From: Streptomyces sp. Alt3
Lineage (GTDB): Bacteria > Actinomycetota > Actinomycetes > Streptomycetales > Streptomycetaceae
Length of the DNA: 64,000 nt
Direction: 5' to 3'
NCBI RefSeq assembly: GCF_030719215.1
Contig: NZ_CP120983.1
Span: 372,001-436,000, forward strand
The first letter of the stretch is position 1. Each line of letters opens with the position of its first letter. A model generated the notes under the pieces. It made no database searches and was not told where the DNA came from. It worked only from the letters and a program-made list of their open reading frames with translations. The position numbers were made by a program, and so were the translations under genes. This document shows positions 45,271-54,236 of the stretch, one piece after another.

Positions 45271-45677
45271 GGCTGAGGACCCCTCGGTATGACCGTGCTG
45301 CGTGCGTCGGTGCGGCGCACAGCGCGTAGGCGTGTCGTGTTCCGTGCGGTGCCGTCGATGTGCCGGGCGGAGCTCAGGGCCCGGACCCGGCCCGGTGGCC
45401 GCGTCCGTCGGCCCGGCCGTGTTCGCCGCCGTCCTGCCCGGCGCTGCTGGTTCTCATGTGGTTGCGGCTCCTCGTGGGGAAGTTGCCTCTTCATCCTGTT
45501 CGAGATTTCGACATGCGTCCGAAATCCTGCCGAGACGGTAGTGACGCGTGATGCGGGGTGTCAACGGTCGTGCACGGCGGGTGTTCCCCGCCGGCCGCCA
45601 CGGCGTCGGCGGAGCCACCCGGGGCACCGCGGTTCCTCGAACACGATCCCGCGCGGCGGCGGGCGCAGGAACACGCG
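45271..45677. other. Gap upstream of GH2
   Basis: About 400 bp between the GH2 start and the terminator of the alcohol dehydrogenase gene. It must hold the GH2 promoter, but I see no convincing palindrome or gene. Confidence 0.4.
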
Positions 45678-45712
45678 GACAGGCCGACCCGGTCGTCCCG
45701 GGTCGGCCTGTC
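45678..45712 (-). terminator. Terminator after alcohol dehydrogenase
   Basis: GACAGGCCGACCCGG (45678-45692) pairs perfectly with CCGGGTCGGCCTGTC (45698-45712) around TCGTC, 41 bp after the dehydrogenase stop. Confidence 0.85.
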
Positions 45713-45752
45713 ATGGAGGGGTCGCACCGCCCGGCGGGCGGGCGGGGGAGCC

Positions 45753-46793
45753 TCAGATGGTCGCGGCGTCGATCACGAACCGGTACCGGACATCACTGTT
45801 CAGCACGCGCTCGTACGCCTCGTTGATCTCGGAGGCGCCGATCAGTTCGATCTCGGCACCGAATCCGTGCTCGGCGCAGAAGTCCAGCATGTCCTGGGTC
45901 TCCTGGATGCCGCCGATACCGGAACCCGAGAGGGACTTCCGTCCGCCGATCAGGGAGAAGAGGTTGACGGAGATGGGCTCCTCCGGGGCGCCGACGTTCA
46001 CGAGAGCGCCGTCCGTCTTGAGGAGGGACAGGTAGGCACCGAAGTCCAGCGGCGCGGACACCGTGGACAGGATGATGTCGAACGTGCCGCGCAGGTCCTC
46101 GAAGGTCTTCGGGTCACTGGTGGCGTAGTAGTGGTCGGCGCCGAGCTTCAGGCCGTCCTCCTGCTTGCGCAGGGACTGCGAGAGAACGGTCACCTCCGCA
46201 CCGAGGGCGTGCGCGATCTTGACGCCCATGTGCCCGAGGCCGCCCATGCCGACGACGGCGACCTTCTTGCCGGGTCCGGCGTTCCAGTGCTTCAGCGGGG
46301 AGTACGTGGTGATGCCCGCGCAGAGCAGCGGCGCGGCCTCGTCCAGGGCCAGGCCGTCGGGGATGCGGAGGGTGTACTTCTCGTCCACCACGATGTGTGT
46401 GGAGTAGCCGCCGTAGGTGGGGTCGCCGTTCTTGTCGAGGGCGTTGTAGGTGCCGGTGTTGCCCTTGGCGCAGTACTGCTCGAGGCCTGCCCTGCAGTTG
46501 TCGCACTCCCGGCAGGAGTCGACCATGCAGCCGACGCCCACGCGGTCGCCCACGGCGAACCTGGTGACGCCGGAGCCGGTCTCCGTGACGACGCCGGCGA
46601 TCTCGTGGCCGGGGACCATCGGGAATATGCCCTCGCCCCAGCCGTCGCGGGCCTGGTGGATGTCGGAGTGGCAGATTCCGGCGAACTTGATGTCGATCAG
46701 GACGTCGAACTCGCCGACCGCCCGACGCTCGACGGTGGTGCGCTCCAGCGGAGCCTTCGCCGAGGGGGCGGCGTACGCGGCGACAGTGGTCAT
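45753..46793 (-). CDS. Zinc-dependent NAD(P) alcohol dehydrogenase (CAD/YahK type)
   Basis: 346-aa medium-chain dehydrogenase. Catalytic-zinc ligands are Cys41 in AGICHSDIH and His63/Glu64 in PGHEIAGVV. The structural-zinc cysteines are in [17 protein letters not shown]. The Rossmann motif is [15 protein letters not shown]. The set matches cinnamyl-alcohol/aldehyde reductases such as YahK and AdhC, which are usually NADPH-linked aldehyde reductases. The ATG at 46793 follows AGGAG at 8 nt. Divergent from an XRE regulator with a shared palindrome, so probably regulated by it. Confidence 0.94.
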   Translation of the reverse strand: MTTVAAYAAPSAKAPLERTTVERRAVGEFDVLIDIKFAGICHSDIHQARDGWGEGIFPMVPGHEIAGVVTETGSGVTRFAVGDRVGVGCMVDSCRECDNCRAGLEQYCAKGNTGTYNALDKNGDPTYGGYSTHIVVDEKYTLRIPDGLALDEAAPLLCAGITTYSPLKHWNAGPGKKVAVVGMGGLGHMGVKIAHALGAEVTVLSQSLRKQEDGLKLGADHYYATSDPKTFEDLRGTFDIILSTVSAPLDFGAYLSLLKTDGALVNVGAPEEPISVNLFSLIGGRKSLSGSGIGGIQETQDMLDFCAEHGFGAEIELIGASEINEAYERVLNSDVRYRFVIDAATI

Positions 46794-46900
46794 GCGGAAT
46801 TCTCCTAAGGAGTGGTCCTGCGCCCGGCAGCCTTCGGTCCGGGCACGTCCCCCAGCCTGCCCCACCTCGTGGTGTTCACCCAGGCCACGGTTGTGCCTAC

Positions 46901-46911
46901 GACCAGTGGTC
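46901..46911. promoter_or_regulatory. Inverted repeat in ADH/XRE divergent promoter
   Basis: GACCA-G-TGGTC is a near-perfect 11-bp repeat, located about midway between the divergent dehydrogenase and the XRE-family regulator; it may be the regulator's operator. Confidence 0.4.
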
Positions 46912-46978
46912 CTACTACCGGCGGGGTCAGGATGGTGTGCGTACGACCGTGGATACTGGACACATGGAGGAACAGCCT

Positions 46979-47908
46979 GTGACCGAGAGGCCTCCCGCCG
47001 GTGATCCCCGCCCCGGTGGGAGCGCGGGACCCGCTCTGGACCGGCGCGCCGAGCTCAGCGAGTTCCTGCGCAGCCGCCGTGCCCGGCTGAAGCCGGAGGA
47101 CGTGGGTCTGCCGGACTTCGGCCGGCACCGCCGGGTTCCGGGGCTGCGCCGCGAGGAGCTGGCCCAGCTGGCCGGGGTGTCCGTGGCCTACTACACACGT
47201 CTCGAACAGGGCAACGGCCAGAACGTCTCCGGGGAGGTGCTGGGCGCGATCGCGTCCGCGCTGAGGCTGACGGACGCGGAACAGGCTCACCTCAGCCATC
47301 TCGCGAAGCCGAAGCGGCACCGGAAGAAGCCGTCGGCACGGCAGCAGCGCGTGCGCGGGGCCCTCAGCCGACTGCTCGACACCATGGAAGGTGTTCCGGC
47401 GTACGTCGTCGGGCGGCGCTCGGAGATCCTGGCCTGGAACCGTATGGCCGCCGCCGTCTTCGGTGACTGGTCCCAGCTGCCGCCGCAGGAGCGGAACTGG
47501 GCGCGGCTGGTGTTCCTGGACCCGGAGTACCAGGAGCTGTTCGTGGAGTGGGACCAGAAGGCCTCGGACATCGTCAGCTATCTGCGGATGGACGCGGGCT
47601 GCCACCCGGACGACCCCCGCCTCTCCGCTCTCATCGGTGAACTGTCCGTGAAGAGCGAGGAGTTCCGGCGACTGTGGGCCAGGCATGACGTCAAGGAGAA
47701 GAGCCACGGCGTGAAACGTCTGCACCACCCGCTGGTGGGCGAGCTGTCGCTGGGGTTCGAGACGTTCACCCTGCCCGACGACCCGGAGCAGTCGGTGGTC
47801 GCCTATCACGCGGAGCCGGGCTCCGCGTCCGCCGAAGCGCTCCGGCTGCTCGCGAGCTGGGGCACGGACGCCACCAGGGCGGGCACGTCGGCGTCCGGAA
47901 GGCAGTAG
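46979..47908 (+). CDS. XRE-family regulator with MmyB-type ligand domain
   Basis: 309-aa regulator. The N-terminal helix-turn-helix has [20 protein letters not shown] then [16 protein letters not shown]. The C-terminal MmyB-like PAS-fold domain has [27 protein letters not shown] and [22 protein letters not shown] 46979 is preferred because GGAGG ends 7 nt upstream; ATG 46964 is an alternative. Divergent from the alcohol dehydrogenase; members of this family in Actinobacteria often control adjacent short- or medium-chain dehydrogenases. Ligand unknown, possibly a fatty acid as in the MmyB structure. Confidence 0.92.
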   Translation: MTERPPAGDPRPGGSAGPALDRRAELSEFLRSRRARLKPEDVGLPDFGRHRRVPGLRREELAQLAGVSVAYYTRLEQGNGQNVSGEVLGAIASALRLTDAEQAHLSHLAKPKRHRKKPSARQQRVRGALSRLLDTMEGVPAYVVGRRSEILAWNRMAAAVFGDWSQLPPQERNWARLVFLDPEYQELFVEWDQKASDIVSYLRMDAGCHPDDPRLSALIGELSVKSEEFRRLWARHDVKEKSHGVKRLHHPLVGELSLGFETFTLPDDPEQSVVAYHAEPGSASAEALRLLASWGTDATRAGTSASGRQ

Positions 47909-47942
47909 GGCATCACGCGGGTACGGCCCCGGCGGCCCGACA

Positions 47943-47982
47943 GGCCGTGTACCGCCCTCGGTCCGATCGGCCGTGTACCGCC
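47943..47982. repeat. Tandem 14-bp repeat upstream of GntR gene
   Basis: GGCCGTGTACCGCC occurs at 47943-47956 and again at 47969-47982 (26-bp period) just before the GntR gene. Possibly two binding sites on successive helical turns, or a small duplication. Confidence 0.5.
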
Positions 47983-48007
47983 TTCCACCAGCCTGTACGC
48001 TGCGGGG

Positions 48008-48823
48008 ATGCAGTCGCCCGGCTCCCCCTCCTCCGCGCGGTCCGGTCAGGCCGCCGCCCCTGCCCAGCGTGGGCTCCTGACGGAACGGATCGCGCGGGAA
48101 CTCGAGCACGACATCCGCTCCGGCGAGATCTCCGTGGGGACGAAGCTTCCTTCGGAACGGGAGCTCGCGGCCCAGTTCGAGGCCAGCAGGAACGTCGTGC
48201 GCGAGGTTCTGCGGCGGCTGGAGGCCCAGCATCTGATCGAGGTCGCACCGGGCCGGGGTTCCTTCGTGCGTGAGCAGACGCCAGGTCAGGCCAGGGGGTA
48301 CGACGCCCTGTACCGGGCGGGCCTGCCCACCGTGCGGCAGCTGATCGAGGCCCGGCTGCCGCTCGAGGTCGAGACGGTGCGCCTGGCGACGGAGCACGCG
48401 ACGGACGCGGACATCGAGGCCTTGAGGTCCGCGCGGGACGCTCTCGAGTCGGCGACCGACGTCGTCGTCAAGGCACGGGCCGACATGGCCTTTCACGACG
48501 CCATCGCCGAGGCGAGCAGGAATCCGGTTCTGCGGATCATGCTCACGTCGATCAGCGGGATGATGTTCGAGATGATGCTGCGCTCCAACTCCGATCCGTC
48601 GATCGGCGAACCGGGCGTTCCGCACCACCCCGAGATCTTCGAAGCGATCGAGGCGCGCGACGCGGATCTGGCCTGTGAACGGATGCGGGAGCATCTGATG
48701 CTCGGCCTGCGCACCTACGGCAAGGATCTCGACATCCAGGTCGACGTCATGGCGCGCAACCACATCGAAGCGCTGCTGGACGAGACCGGGAACCGGTACG
48801 GCTCCGCCGGGACGGGCGACTAG
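48008..48823 (+). CDS. FadR/GntR-family transcriptional regulator
   Basis: 271-aa regulator. The N-terminal winged helix is LTERIARELEHDIRSGEISV then GTKLPSERELAAQFEASRNV and VREVLRRLEAQHLIEVAPGRG. The C-terminal FCD helical ligand domain has metal/ligand-binding Asp and His residues (MAFHDAIAEAS, HHPEIFEAIEARD, MREHL). FCD regulators of this type respond to sugar acids such as gluconate, galactonate or mannonate. It is followed by a matching sugar-acid operon with a 29-bp operator 130 bp downstream. The start codon ATG 48008 lacks a strong ribosome site. Confidence 0.92.
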   Translation: MQSPGSPSSARSGQAAAPAQRGLLTERIARELEHDIRSGEISVGTKLPSERELAAQFEASRNVVREVLRRLEAQHLIEVAPGRGSFVREQTPGQARGYDALYRAGLPTVRQLIEARLPLEVETVRLATEHATDADIEALRSARDALESATDVVVKARADMAFHDAIAEASRNPVLRIMLTSISGMMFEMMLRSNSDPSIGEPGVPHHPEIFEAIEARDADLACERMREHLMLGLRTYGKDLDIQVDVMARNHIEALLDETGNRYGSAGTGD

Positions 48824-48954
48824 CACCCGGCACGGCGGTTCCCGGCGCCCCCGTCCCCTCCCCCGCGTTCCGGGTGCCGGGACCGAGGGTGGTCGCGCGG
48901 AATCGGTCCCGCTCAGGGGCTGTTCGGTCCGCCCCTCTCCTGCTAACGTCCCTC

Positions 48955-48983
48955 TGGTCCAACTGGTCCTACCAGTTGGACCA
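48955..48983. promoter_or_regulatory. 29-bp FadR/GntR operator before sugar-acid operon
   Basis: TGGTCCAACTGGT (48955-48967), then CCT, then ACCAGTTGGACCA (48971-48983): two perfect 13-nt arms. This is the TNGTnnnACNA-type form bound by FadR-subfamily regulators. It sits upstream of the ABC-manD operon and just after the GntR gene, so the GntR protein is the likely binder. Confidence 0.8.
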
Positions 48984-49062
48984 ACTGGGCCGGAGCTCCC
49001 CCGGAGGCGTCACGCTTCCGGGGAGGCATGACGCACGACAGCGCAGAGAGACGAGGACAACG

Positions 49063-50373
49063 ATGTCCACGAGCAGCCAGCTCCTCAGCCGGCGCTCCTT
49101 CGGCAGGCTGGCGGCAGGAGCCGTCGGGACGGGGGCGCTCAGCGCGTGTACGACCGGGGGCGGCAAGCCCTCCGCCGACACCCCGCTGCGGATCATGGCG
49201 ATCAACCACGTGTGGTCGCAGGCGATCCGGCGCAGGACGAAGGAGTTCGAGGAGCGCATCGGCCGGCGGGTCTCCATGACCCTGCTCACCGCGGACCAGC
49301 TGGCGAGCAGTTACAACGTGAAGCTCAACGCCTCGGGCACGGACGTGGACGTCATGATGGTCCGCGCGCTCCAGGAGCAGCTGCTCTTCGCGCACAACGG
49401 CTGGCTGGCCGACCTGAGCGACCGCGTCGCGCAGGACGAGGAGTTCGCCTGGCCGGACTTCCAGAAGGCCCCGCGCGACGCCTCCGTGTCAGGGGGCAAG
49501 GTGCTGAGCGTTCCCGTGGTGACCGAACGCCCGGCGCTGTACTACCGCAAGGACCTCGTGGAGGACCACGGCGGGCCGCCGCCCACCCTCGAACAGCTGA
49601 TGGCGACCGCCCAGGAGCTCACGGACAAGAGGAAGGGCTTCTACGGCTTCGTGGGCAGGGGCCAGCGCAGTGGCGCCGTTTCCCAGTGGTCGAGCTTCCT
49701 CTACTCCCACGGCGGGGACTTCGTCGTCGGGGGCAGGTCGGGCATCGGTACGCCCGAGGCTCTGGCGGCGTACGAGTACTACGGCCGGCTGCTGGCGAGG
49801 ACGGGCCCGCCCGGTGCCACCAACATGAGCCTCGAACAGGCCATGCCGATCTTCGCCCAGGGCAAGGCCGCCTTCTACATCGACGCCGACGCGATCTACA
49901 GCAGTTTCCTGGACCCCCAGGTGTCGACCGTGCGCGAGACCGTCGGCTTCGCTCCCTTCCCGGCCGGGCCGGCGGGCGCCCGGCCGCACAACATCCCGTC
50001 CTGGAGCCTCGGCATCAGCAAGTTCAGCCTGCTGCGCGACGACGCCTGGGAGTTCATCCGGTGGGCCGCCGGCCCCGGGATGACCGCGGACCTCCAGAAG
50101 GACGGCATCCCGGGCGCCCGCACCTCGGTGTGGTCCGACCCGCGGTCCCTGGCCTCCTTCCCCCCGGATCTCGCCGAGGCCATGCGGCTCAACGCGGAAC
50201 GGGGCCTCGGCTACGACCGGCCTCGCGTCCTGCAGGTCGGCCGGGCCCGGGACATCGTCGGGCGGCCCCTGGTCGCGGGCATCCTCGGCAACGACGTACG
50301 GCCCGTGGCCCGTGACGCCGACGCGGAGTTCGCCGGCTTCCTCGTCCGCGACAACCGCCACAAGGAGTCCTGA
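49063..50373 (+). CDS. ABC sugar transporter substrate-binding lipoprotein
   Basis: 436-aa extracellular solute-binding protein of the family 1 (MalE-like) fold. The N-terminus has twin-arginine-like RRSFGRLAAGAVGTGALSAC with a lipobox Cys near residue 29, so it is membrane-anchored. Aromatic-rich binding-site segments (SQWSSFLYSHGGDF, IPSWSLGISKF) fit carbohydrates. Start ATG 49063 with GAGGA 6-7 nt upstream. First gene of SBP-permease-permease-manD, all overlapping or closely spaced. The substrate is inferred to be mannonate, glucuronate or an oligomer, from the downstream dehydratase. Confidence 0.92.
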   Translation: MSTSSQLLSRRSFGRLAAGAVGTGALSACTTGGGKPSADTPLRIMAINHVWSQAIRRRTKEFEERIGRRVSMTLLTADQLASSYNVKLNASGTDVDVMMVRALQEQLLFAHNGWLADLSDRVAQDEEFAWPDFQKAPRDASVSGGKVLSVPVVTERPALYYRKDLVEDHGGPPPTLEQLMATAQELTDKRKGFYGFVGRGQRSGAVSQWSSFLYSHGGDFVVGGRSGIGTPEALAAYEYYGRLLARTGPPGATNMSLEQAMPIFAQGKAAFYIDADAIYSSFLDPQVSTVRETVGFAPFPAGPAGARPHNIPSWSLGISKFSLLRDDAWEFIRWAAGPGMTADLQKDGIPGARTSVWSDPRSLASFPPDLAEAMRLNAERGLGYDRPRVLQVGRARDIVGRPLVAGILGNDVRPVARDADAEFAGFLVRDNRHKES

Positions 50374-51332
50374 TGTCCACCACCGAGGTCTCCCCGGCAC
50401 GTCCCGCCGCCGCGTCCGGAACCGGTCCGGCCCCCGCACGCCGCCCGCGTACCTTCGCACAGGCCAACCGGAGGCTGAAGTGGGCGATGCTCACCCCGGC
50501 CCTGCTGTTCGTCGGCCTGATGATCGTCTTCCCGCTGGTCTACACGATCGACCTCAGCCTGACCGACGCCTTCGGCGCGGTGAACGCGGGCAAGGGGTAC
50601 GTCGGCCTGCAGAACTTCACCGACGCCCTCGGTGACACCCGCCGCTTCTGGCCGGCGGCACAACGCACCCTGGTCTTCACCCTCGGGGCGGTGATCCTGG
50701 AGACGGTCCTCGGTCTCGCCCTGGCGATGCTCATGCGCAAGCCGTTCCGGGGCATGCGGTGGGTGCGTACGGTCCTGATCATCCCGCTGCTCACCACACC
50801 GGTCGCGATCGGCATCCTCTGGCTGCTGATCCTGGATCCCACCAACGGCATAGCCAATCACCTGCTCGCCGGGATCGGGCTGCCCCGCCAGGAGTTCCTC
50901 GGCTCGGTCAGCCAGTCGCTGCCGACCCTCATGCTCATCGACGTCTGGCAGTGGACGCCCATGATGACGCTGCTGCTGCTCGCCGGGCTGACCACACTGC
51001 CCGAGGAGCCGGAGGAGGCGGCGCGGGTCGACGGGGCCAACGCCTGGCAGAGGTTCCGGCACATCGTGCTCCCCATGCTCGGTCCGACGCTCGCGACCGC
51101 GCTGGTGCTCCGTGCCGTGGACGCCCTCAAGACCTTCGACATCCTCTACGCCACCAAGGGTGCGGGCGGCGGCTCGGACTTCGAGGTGGAGACCCTGAAC
51201 GTCTACGCCTACGGGCTCACCTTCGACTACCAGGAGTACGGCCTGGCCGCCGCCGTCCTGGTCCTGTTCACGCTCTTCATCATCGGCGTCGTGGTGCTGC
51301 TGCGCCGCCGGGGCGGAAGGAAGACCGCATGA
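50373..51332 (+). CDS. ABC sugar transporter permease (MalF-type)
   Basis: 319-aa inner-membrane permease with six helices. The EAA loop that docks the ATPase is EEAARVDGANAWQRFRHIVLP near residue 210. A disordered Pro/Ala N-terminal tail of about 35 residues is followed by the first helix LKWAMLTPALLFVGLMIVFP. The ATG overlaps the preceding stop by one base. Works with the second permease and an ATPase that is not encoded here (Streptomyces typically share MsiK). Confidence 0.93.
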   Translation: MSTTEVSPARPAAASGTGPAPARRPRTFAQANRRLKWAMLTPALLFVGLMIVFPLVYTIDLSLTDAFGAVNAGKGYVGLQNFTDALGDTRRFWPAAQRTLVFTLGAVILETVLGLALAMLMRKPFRGMRWVRTVLIIPLLTTPVAIGILWLLILDPTNGIANHLLAGIGLPRQEFLGSVSQSLPTLMLIDVWQWTPMMTLLLLAGLTTLPEEPEEAARVDGANAWQRFRHIVLPMLGPTLATALVLRAVDALKTFDILYATKGAGGGSDFEVETLNVYAYGLTFDYQEYGLAAAVLVLFTLFIIGVVVLLRRRGGRKTA

Positions 51333-52183
51333 GTGCCACCGTCTCCCCCGTACCCGTCGCGGCGCACCTGCGACGGCGCACAGCCGGATCGTGGCTGCGC
51401 GGCATCACCATCGGCGTCGTGACGCTCGTCTTCGCGCTCCCGCTGGTGTGGATGTTCGCCGCCGCTTTCAAGACCAACGTGCAGGTGACCGATCCGTCCG
51501 TGGGGCTGTGGTTCAGCCCCACCCTCGAGAACTTCCGGAACATCGTCGAGGCCGGGCAGATCCTGCGGTCCATGGGCAACTCGCTCCTGGTCGGCGTGGT
51601 CTCCACCGTGCTCTCCGCGGTGATCGCGGTCCCGGCCGCGTGGGCGGTCGGCCGGTTCGGCATGCACCGCACCGGCTCGCTGATCCTGGTCGCCCGCATC
51701 GTGCCGGCGATCTCACTGCTCGTCCCCTGGTACTACCTGTTCGCACAGATGGGCCTCGTCGGCTCCTACACCGTGCTGATCCTCAGCCAGATGTTCGTCT
51801 CCGTACCGCTCATCATGTGGATCATGATCAGCTTCTTCGCCGGTCTGCCGGTCGAACTGGAGGAGGCCGCGCGCACCGACGGGCTGAGCGCCTTCGGAGC
51901 GTTCTGGCGCATCGCGCTGCCTCTCGCGGCCCCCGGCACGGCGACGGCCTCCCTGCTCGCCTTCGTCTTCAGCTGGAACAACTTCATGTTCGCGCTGATC
52001 TTCGCCGACGACCGCACCCAGACAGTGCCGGTGACCCTCTTCAACTTCATCTCGTACGCCAGCACCGACTGGGGCGGTCTGATGGCGGCCGCGACGCTCA
52101 TCACCGTCCCCGTCGTCCTGGCCGCCGTCCTCGGACAGAAGTACCTGGTGGCCGGCCTGACCTCCGGCGCCACCAAGGGCTGA
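51329..52183 (+). CDS. ABC sugar transporter permease (MalG-type)
   Basis: 284-aa permease with six helices (VTLVFALPLVWMFAAAFKT first). EAA loop EEAARTDGLSAFGAFWRIALP near residue 190. The segment FSWNNFMFALIF is typical of MalG. It overlaps the MalF-type gene by 4 bp (ATGA), and manD follows 36 bp later. No nucleotide-binding subunit is encoded in the operon. Confidence 0.93.
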   Translation: MSATVSPVPVAAHLRRRTAGSWLRGITIGVVTLVFALPLVWMFAAAFKTNVQVTDPSVGLWFSPTLENFRNIVEAGQILRSMGNSLLVGVVSTVLSAVIAVPAAWAVGRFGMHRTGSLILVARIVPAISLLVPWYYLFAQMGLVGSYTVLILSQMFVSVPLIMWIMISFFAGLPVELEEAARTDGLSAFGAFWRIALPLAAPGTATASLLAFVFSWNNFMFALIFADDRTQTVPVTLFNFISYASTDWGGLMAAATLITVPVVLAAVLGQKYLVAGLTSGATKG

Positions 52184-52219
52184 CCGGCCCTCCCCACCGC
52201 ATCCGGAAGAAAGAACTCC

Positions 52220-53434
52220 ATGAAAATCGTCGACGCCAAGGTCCTCGTCACCAGCCCCGGCCGCAACTTCGTCACCCTCAAACTGACGACCGACGAGGGT
52301 CTCACCGGTCTCGGGGACGCCACGCTCAACGGCCGGGAACTGGCCGTGGTCAGCTATCTCGAGGACCATGTGGTACCCCTCCTGCTCGGGCTCGACCCGC
52401 ACCGGATCGAGGACACCTGGCAGTCCTTGTACCGCGGTGCCTACTGGCGGCGGGGACCGGTCACGATGGCCGCGATCGCCGCGGTGGACGTCGCACTGTG
52501 GGACATCAAGGCGAAGGCCGCGGGCCTCCCGCTCTACCAGCTCCTCGGCGGCGCCAGCCGGGACCGCGTGGGAACCTACGGCCACGCCAACGGCCGTGAC
52601 ATCCCCGAACTGCTCGACTCGGTACGGGCCCGTCTCGCCGAGGGCTACCCCGCCGTCCGCGTCCAGTCCGGCATCCCCGGGCTGAAGGCGGTGTACGGCG
52701 TGTCGAGCACGGACGCCGACGGCTCCCCCGTGCTCCACCAGCAGGCCCGGCCCCTGGTGGAGGACTGGGACACCGACGCCTATCTCCGTCACATGCCGGA
52801 CGTGCTGGAGGCGGTGCGCGCCGAGTTCGGCCCCGAACTCCCGCTCCTGCACGACGCCCACCACCGGCTCACCCCCGTCCAGGCGGCCCGCCTCGGCAAG
52901 GAACTGGAGCCGTACCACCTCTTCTGGCTCGAGGACTGCACCCCCGCGGAGAACCAGGAGGCCCTGCGCACGGTCCGCCGCCACACCACGACGCCGCTGG
53001 CCGTCGGCGAGGTCTTCAACACGGTGTACGACTACCAGGGGCTGATCACCGAGCAGTTGATCGACTACGTCCGCTCGGCCGTGACCCACTTCGGAGGGGT
53101 CACCCCCCTGCGCAAGCTCTTCGACTTCGCCGCGCAGTACCAGATCAAGAGTGCGATCCACGGTCCGGAGGACATCTCCCCGGTGGGCATGGCGGCCGCC
53201 GTCCACCTCGACCTCGCCGTACACAACTTCGGGATCCAGGAGTACTCGGGCCACACCCCGCTGACCGAGGAGGTCTTCCGCCACGCCTACACCTTCGAGG
53301 ACGGCCACCTGCACCCGGGCGACGCCCCGGGGATCGGGGTGGACCTCGACGAGGACCTGGCGGCCGCGCACCCCTACGAAGCGGCGTACCTCCCGGTCAA
53401 CCGGCTGCACGACGGGTCGGTCCACGACTGGTGA
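52220..53434 (+). CDS. manD: D-mannonate dehydratase (ManD/RspA, enolase superfamily)
   Basis: 404-aa enolase-superfamily dehydratase, the ManD length. Converts D-mannonate (or, in promiscuous members, D-gluconate) to 2-keto-3-deoxygluconate. Metal ligands appear in [22 protein letters not shown] and AVGEVFN (about residues 211, 236 and 262); the catalytic Tyr/Arg and His elements are in [14 protein letters not shown] and [14 protein letters not shown] 52220 follows GGAAGAAAG. Last gene of the importer operon. Mannonate versus gluconate preference is not readable with certainty. Confidence 0.93.
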   Translation: MKIVDAKVLVTSPGRNFVTLKLTTDEGLTGLGDATLNGRELAVVSYLEDHVVPLLLGLDPHRIEDTWQSLYRGAYWRRGPVTMAAIAAVDVALWDIKAKAAGLPLYQLLGGASRDRVGTYGHANGRDIPELLDSVRARLAEGYPAVRVQSGIPGLKAVYGVSSTDADGSPVLHQQARPLVEDWDTDAYLRHMPDVLEAVRAEFGPELPLLHDAHHRLTPVQAARLGKELEPYHLFWLEDCTPAENQEALRTVRRHTTTPLAVGEVFNTVYDYQGLITEQLIDYVRSAVTHFGGVTPLRKLFDFAAQYQIKSAIHGPEDISPVGMAAAVHLDLAVHNFGIQEYSGHTPLTEEVFRHAYTFEDGHLHPGDAPGIGVDLDEDLAAAHPYEAAYLPVNRLHDGSVHDW

Positions 53435-53478
53435 CCTGCCCCGGGGCAGGGCGCGCACACCGGCATCGGCGTTCCGTA

Positions 53479-53511
53479 CCCCGCCGGCCGGCGCGACAGG
53501 GCCGGCCGGGG
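53479..53511. terminator. Hairpin between manD and phosphodiesterase
   Basis: CCCCGCCGGCCG (53479-53490) pairs with GGCCGGCCGGGG (53500-53511) with a minor bulge. It lies between the convergent manD and phosphodiesterase genes. Confidence 0.55.
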
Positions 53512-53525
53512 CCCGGGCCTCTTCG

Positions 53526-54035
53526 TCACGTACCGGGCGCGATCCGGTGCAGCCGTACGTCGGTGAGCCGGGCGTCCGACACCTCGGCGGTCATGTACGT
53601 GCAGTACGGCTGACGCCGACGGTCGGTCGGCGAGCCGGGATTGAGCAGTCTCAGCCCGCCGGGGGCCGTGGTGTCCCACGGAATGTGGCTGTGCCCGAAC
53701 ACCAGGACGTCGAGGTCGGGAAAGCGGTCCGCACACCGCTTCTCCCGCCCCTGCGACGCCCCTGTCTCGTGCACGACGCCGAAGCGCAGTCCTCCGCACT
53801 CCACGCGTGCCACCTCGGGCAGCCTGGACCGCAGTTCGGGCCCGTCGTTGTTGCCGGACACCCCCACGAGGCGGCGTGCGCGGGCCTCGAACAGGTCCAG
53901 GGTCGCCACATCCACCCAGTCACCGGCGTGCAGGACGACATCGGCCGCACCCATCTCCGCCAGCAGGGGCGGGGGCAGCCGCCTGGCCCGCCGGGGCAGG
54001 TGGGTGTCCGATGTCAGCAGCAGTCGCACAGCCAC
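53526..54035 (-). CDS. YfcE/MJ0936-type metallophosphoesterase
   Basis: 169-aa calcineurin-like phosphodiesterase. Metal motifs in order are LLTSDTHLPRRA, VLHAGDWVD, VSGNNDGPEL and VFGHSHIPW, with LLNPGSPTDRR near the C-terminus. These match the small YfcE group, active in vitro on phosphodiesters; the physiological substrate is unknown. The start is GTG 54035. Between it and the GxGYxYP gene lies a 201-bp divergent region. Convergent with manD. Confidence 0.93.
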   Translation of the reverse strand: MAVRLLLTSDTHLPRRARRLPPPLLAEMGAADVVLHAGDWVDVATLDLFEARARRLVGVSGNNDGPELRSRLPEVARVECGGLRFGVVHETGASQGREKRCADRFPDLDVLVFGHSHIPWDTTAPGGLRLLNPGSPTDRRRQPYCTYMTAEVSDARLTDVRLHRIAPGT

Positions 54036-54191
54036 ACTCCCGGTCCGTTCGCTCGGCCACCGGCACCTCGTGCCGGTCCATGATTCTCCGTCGGGCTACC
54101 GGTCGATCGCCACACGGGGACGCGCCCGACGCGTCATTACCGTACGCACCATGGACAACACCCCGCTCTGCGGCTAACTTCTCCGATGGTT

Positions 54192-54205
54192 TGACAACGA
54201 TGTCA
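54192..54205. promoter_or_regulatory. LacI-type operator upstream of the GxGYxYP gene
   Basis: TGACAACGATGTCA, one mismatch from perfect symmetry, 31 bp before the start codon. Same motif as upstream of the GH92 gene (15715). TTGACA at 54191 also serves as a -35-like hexamer. Confidence 0.5.
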
Positions 54206-54236
54206 CGACGCCTCTCCCAAGGAGCAGTGATCGCCG

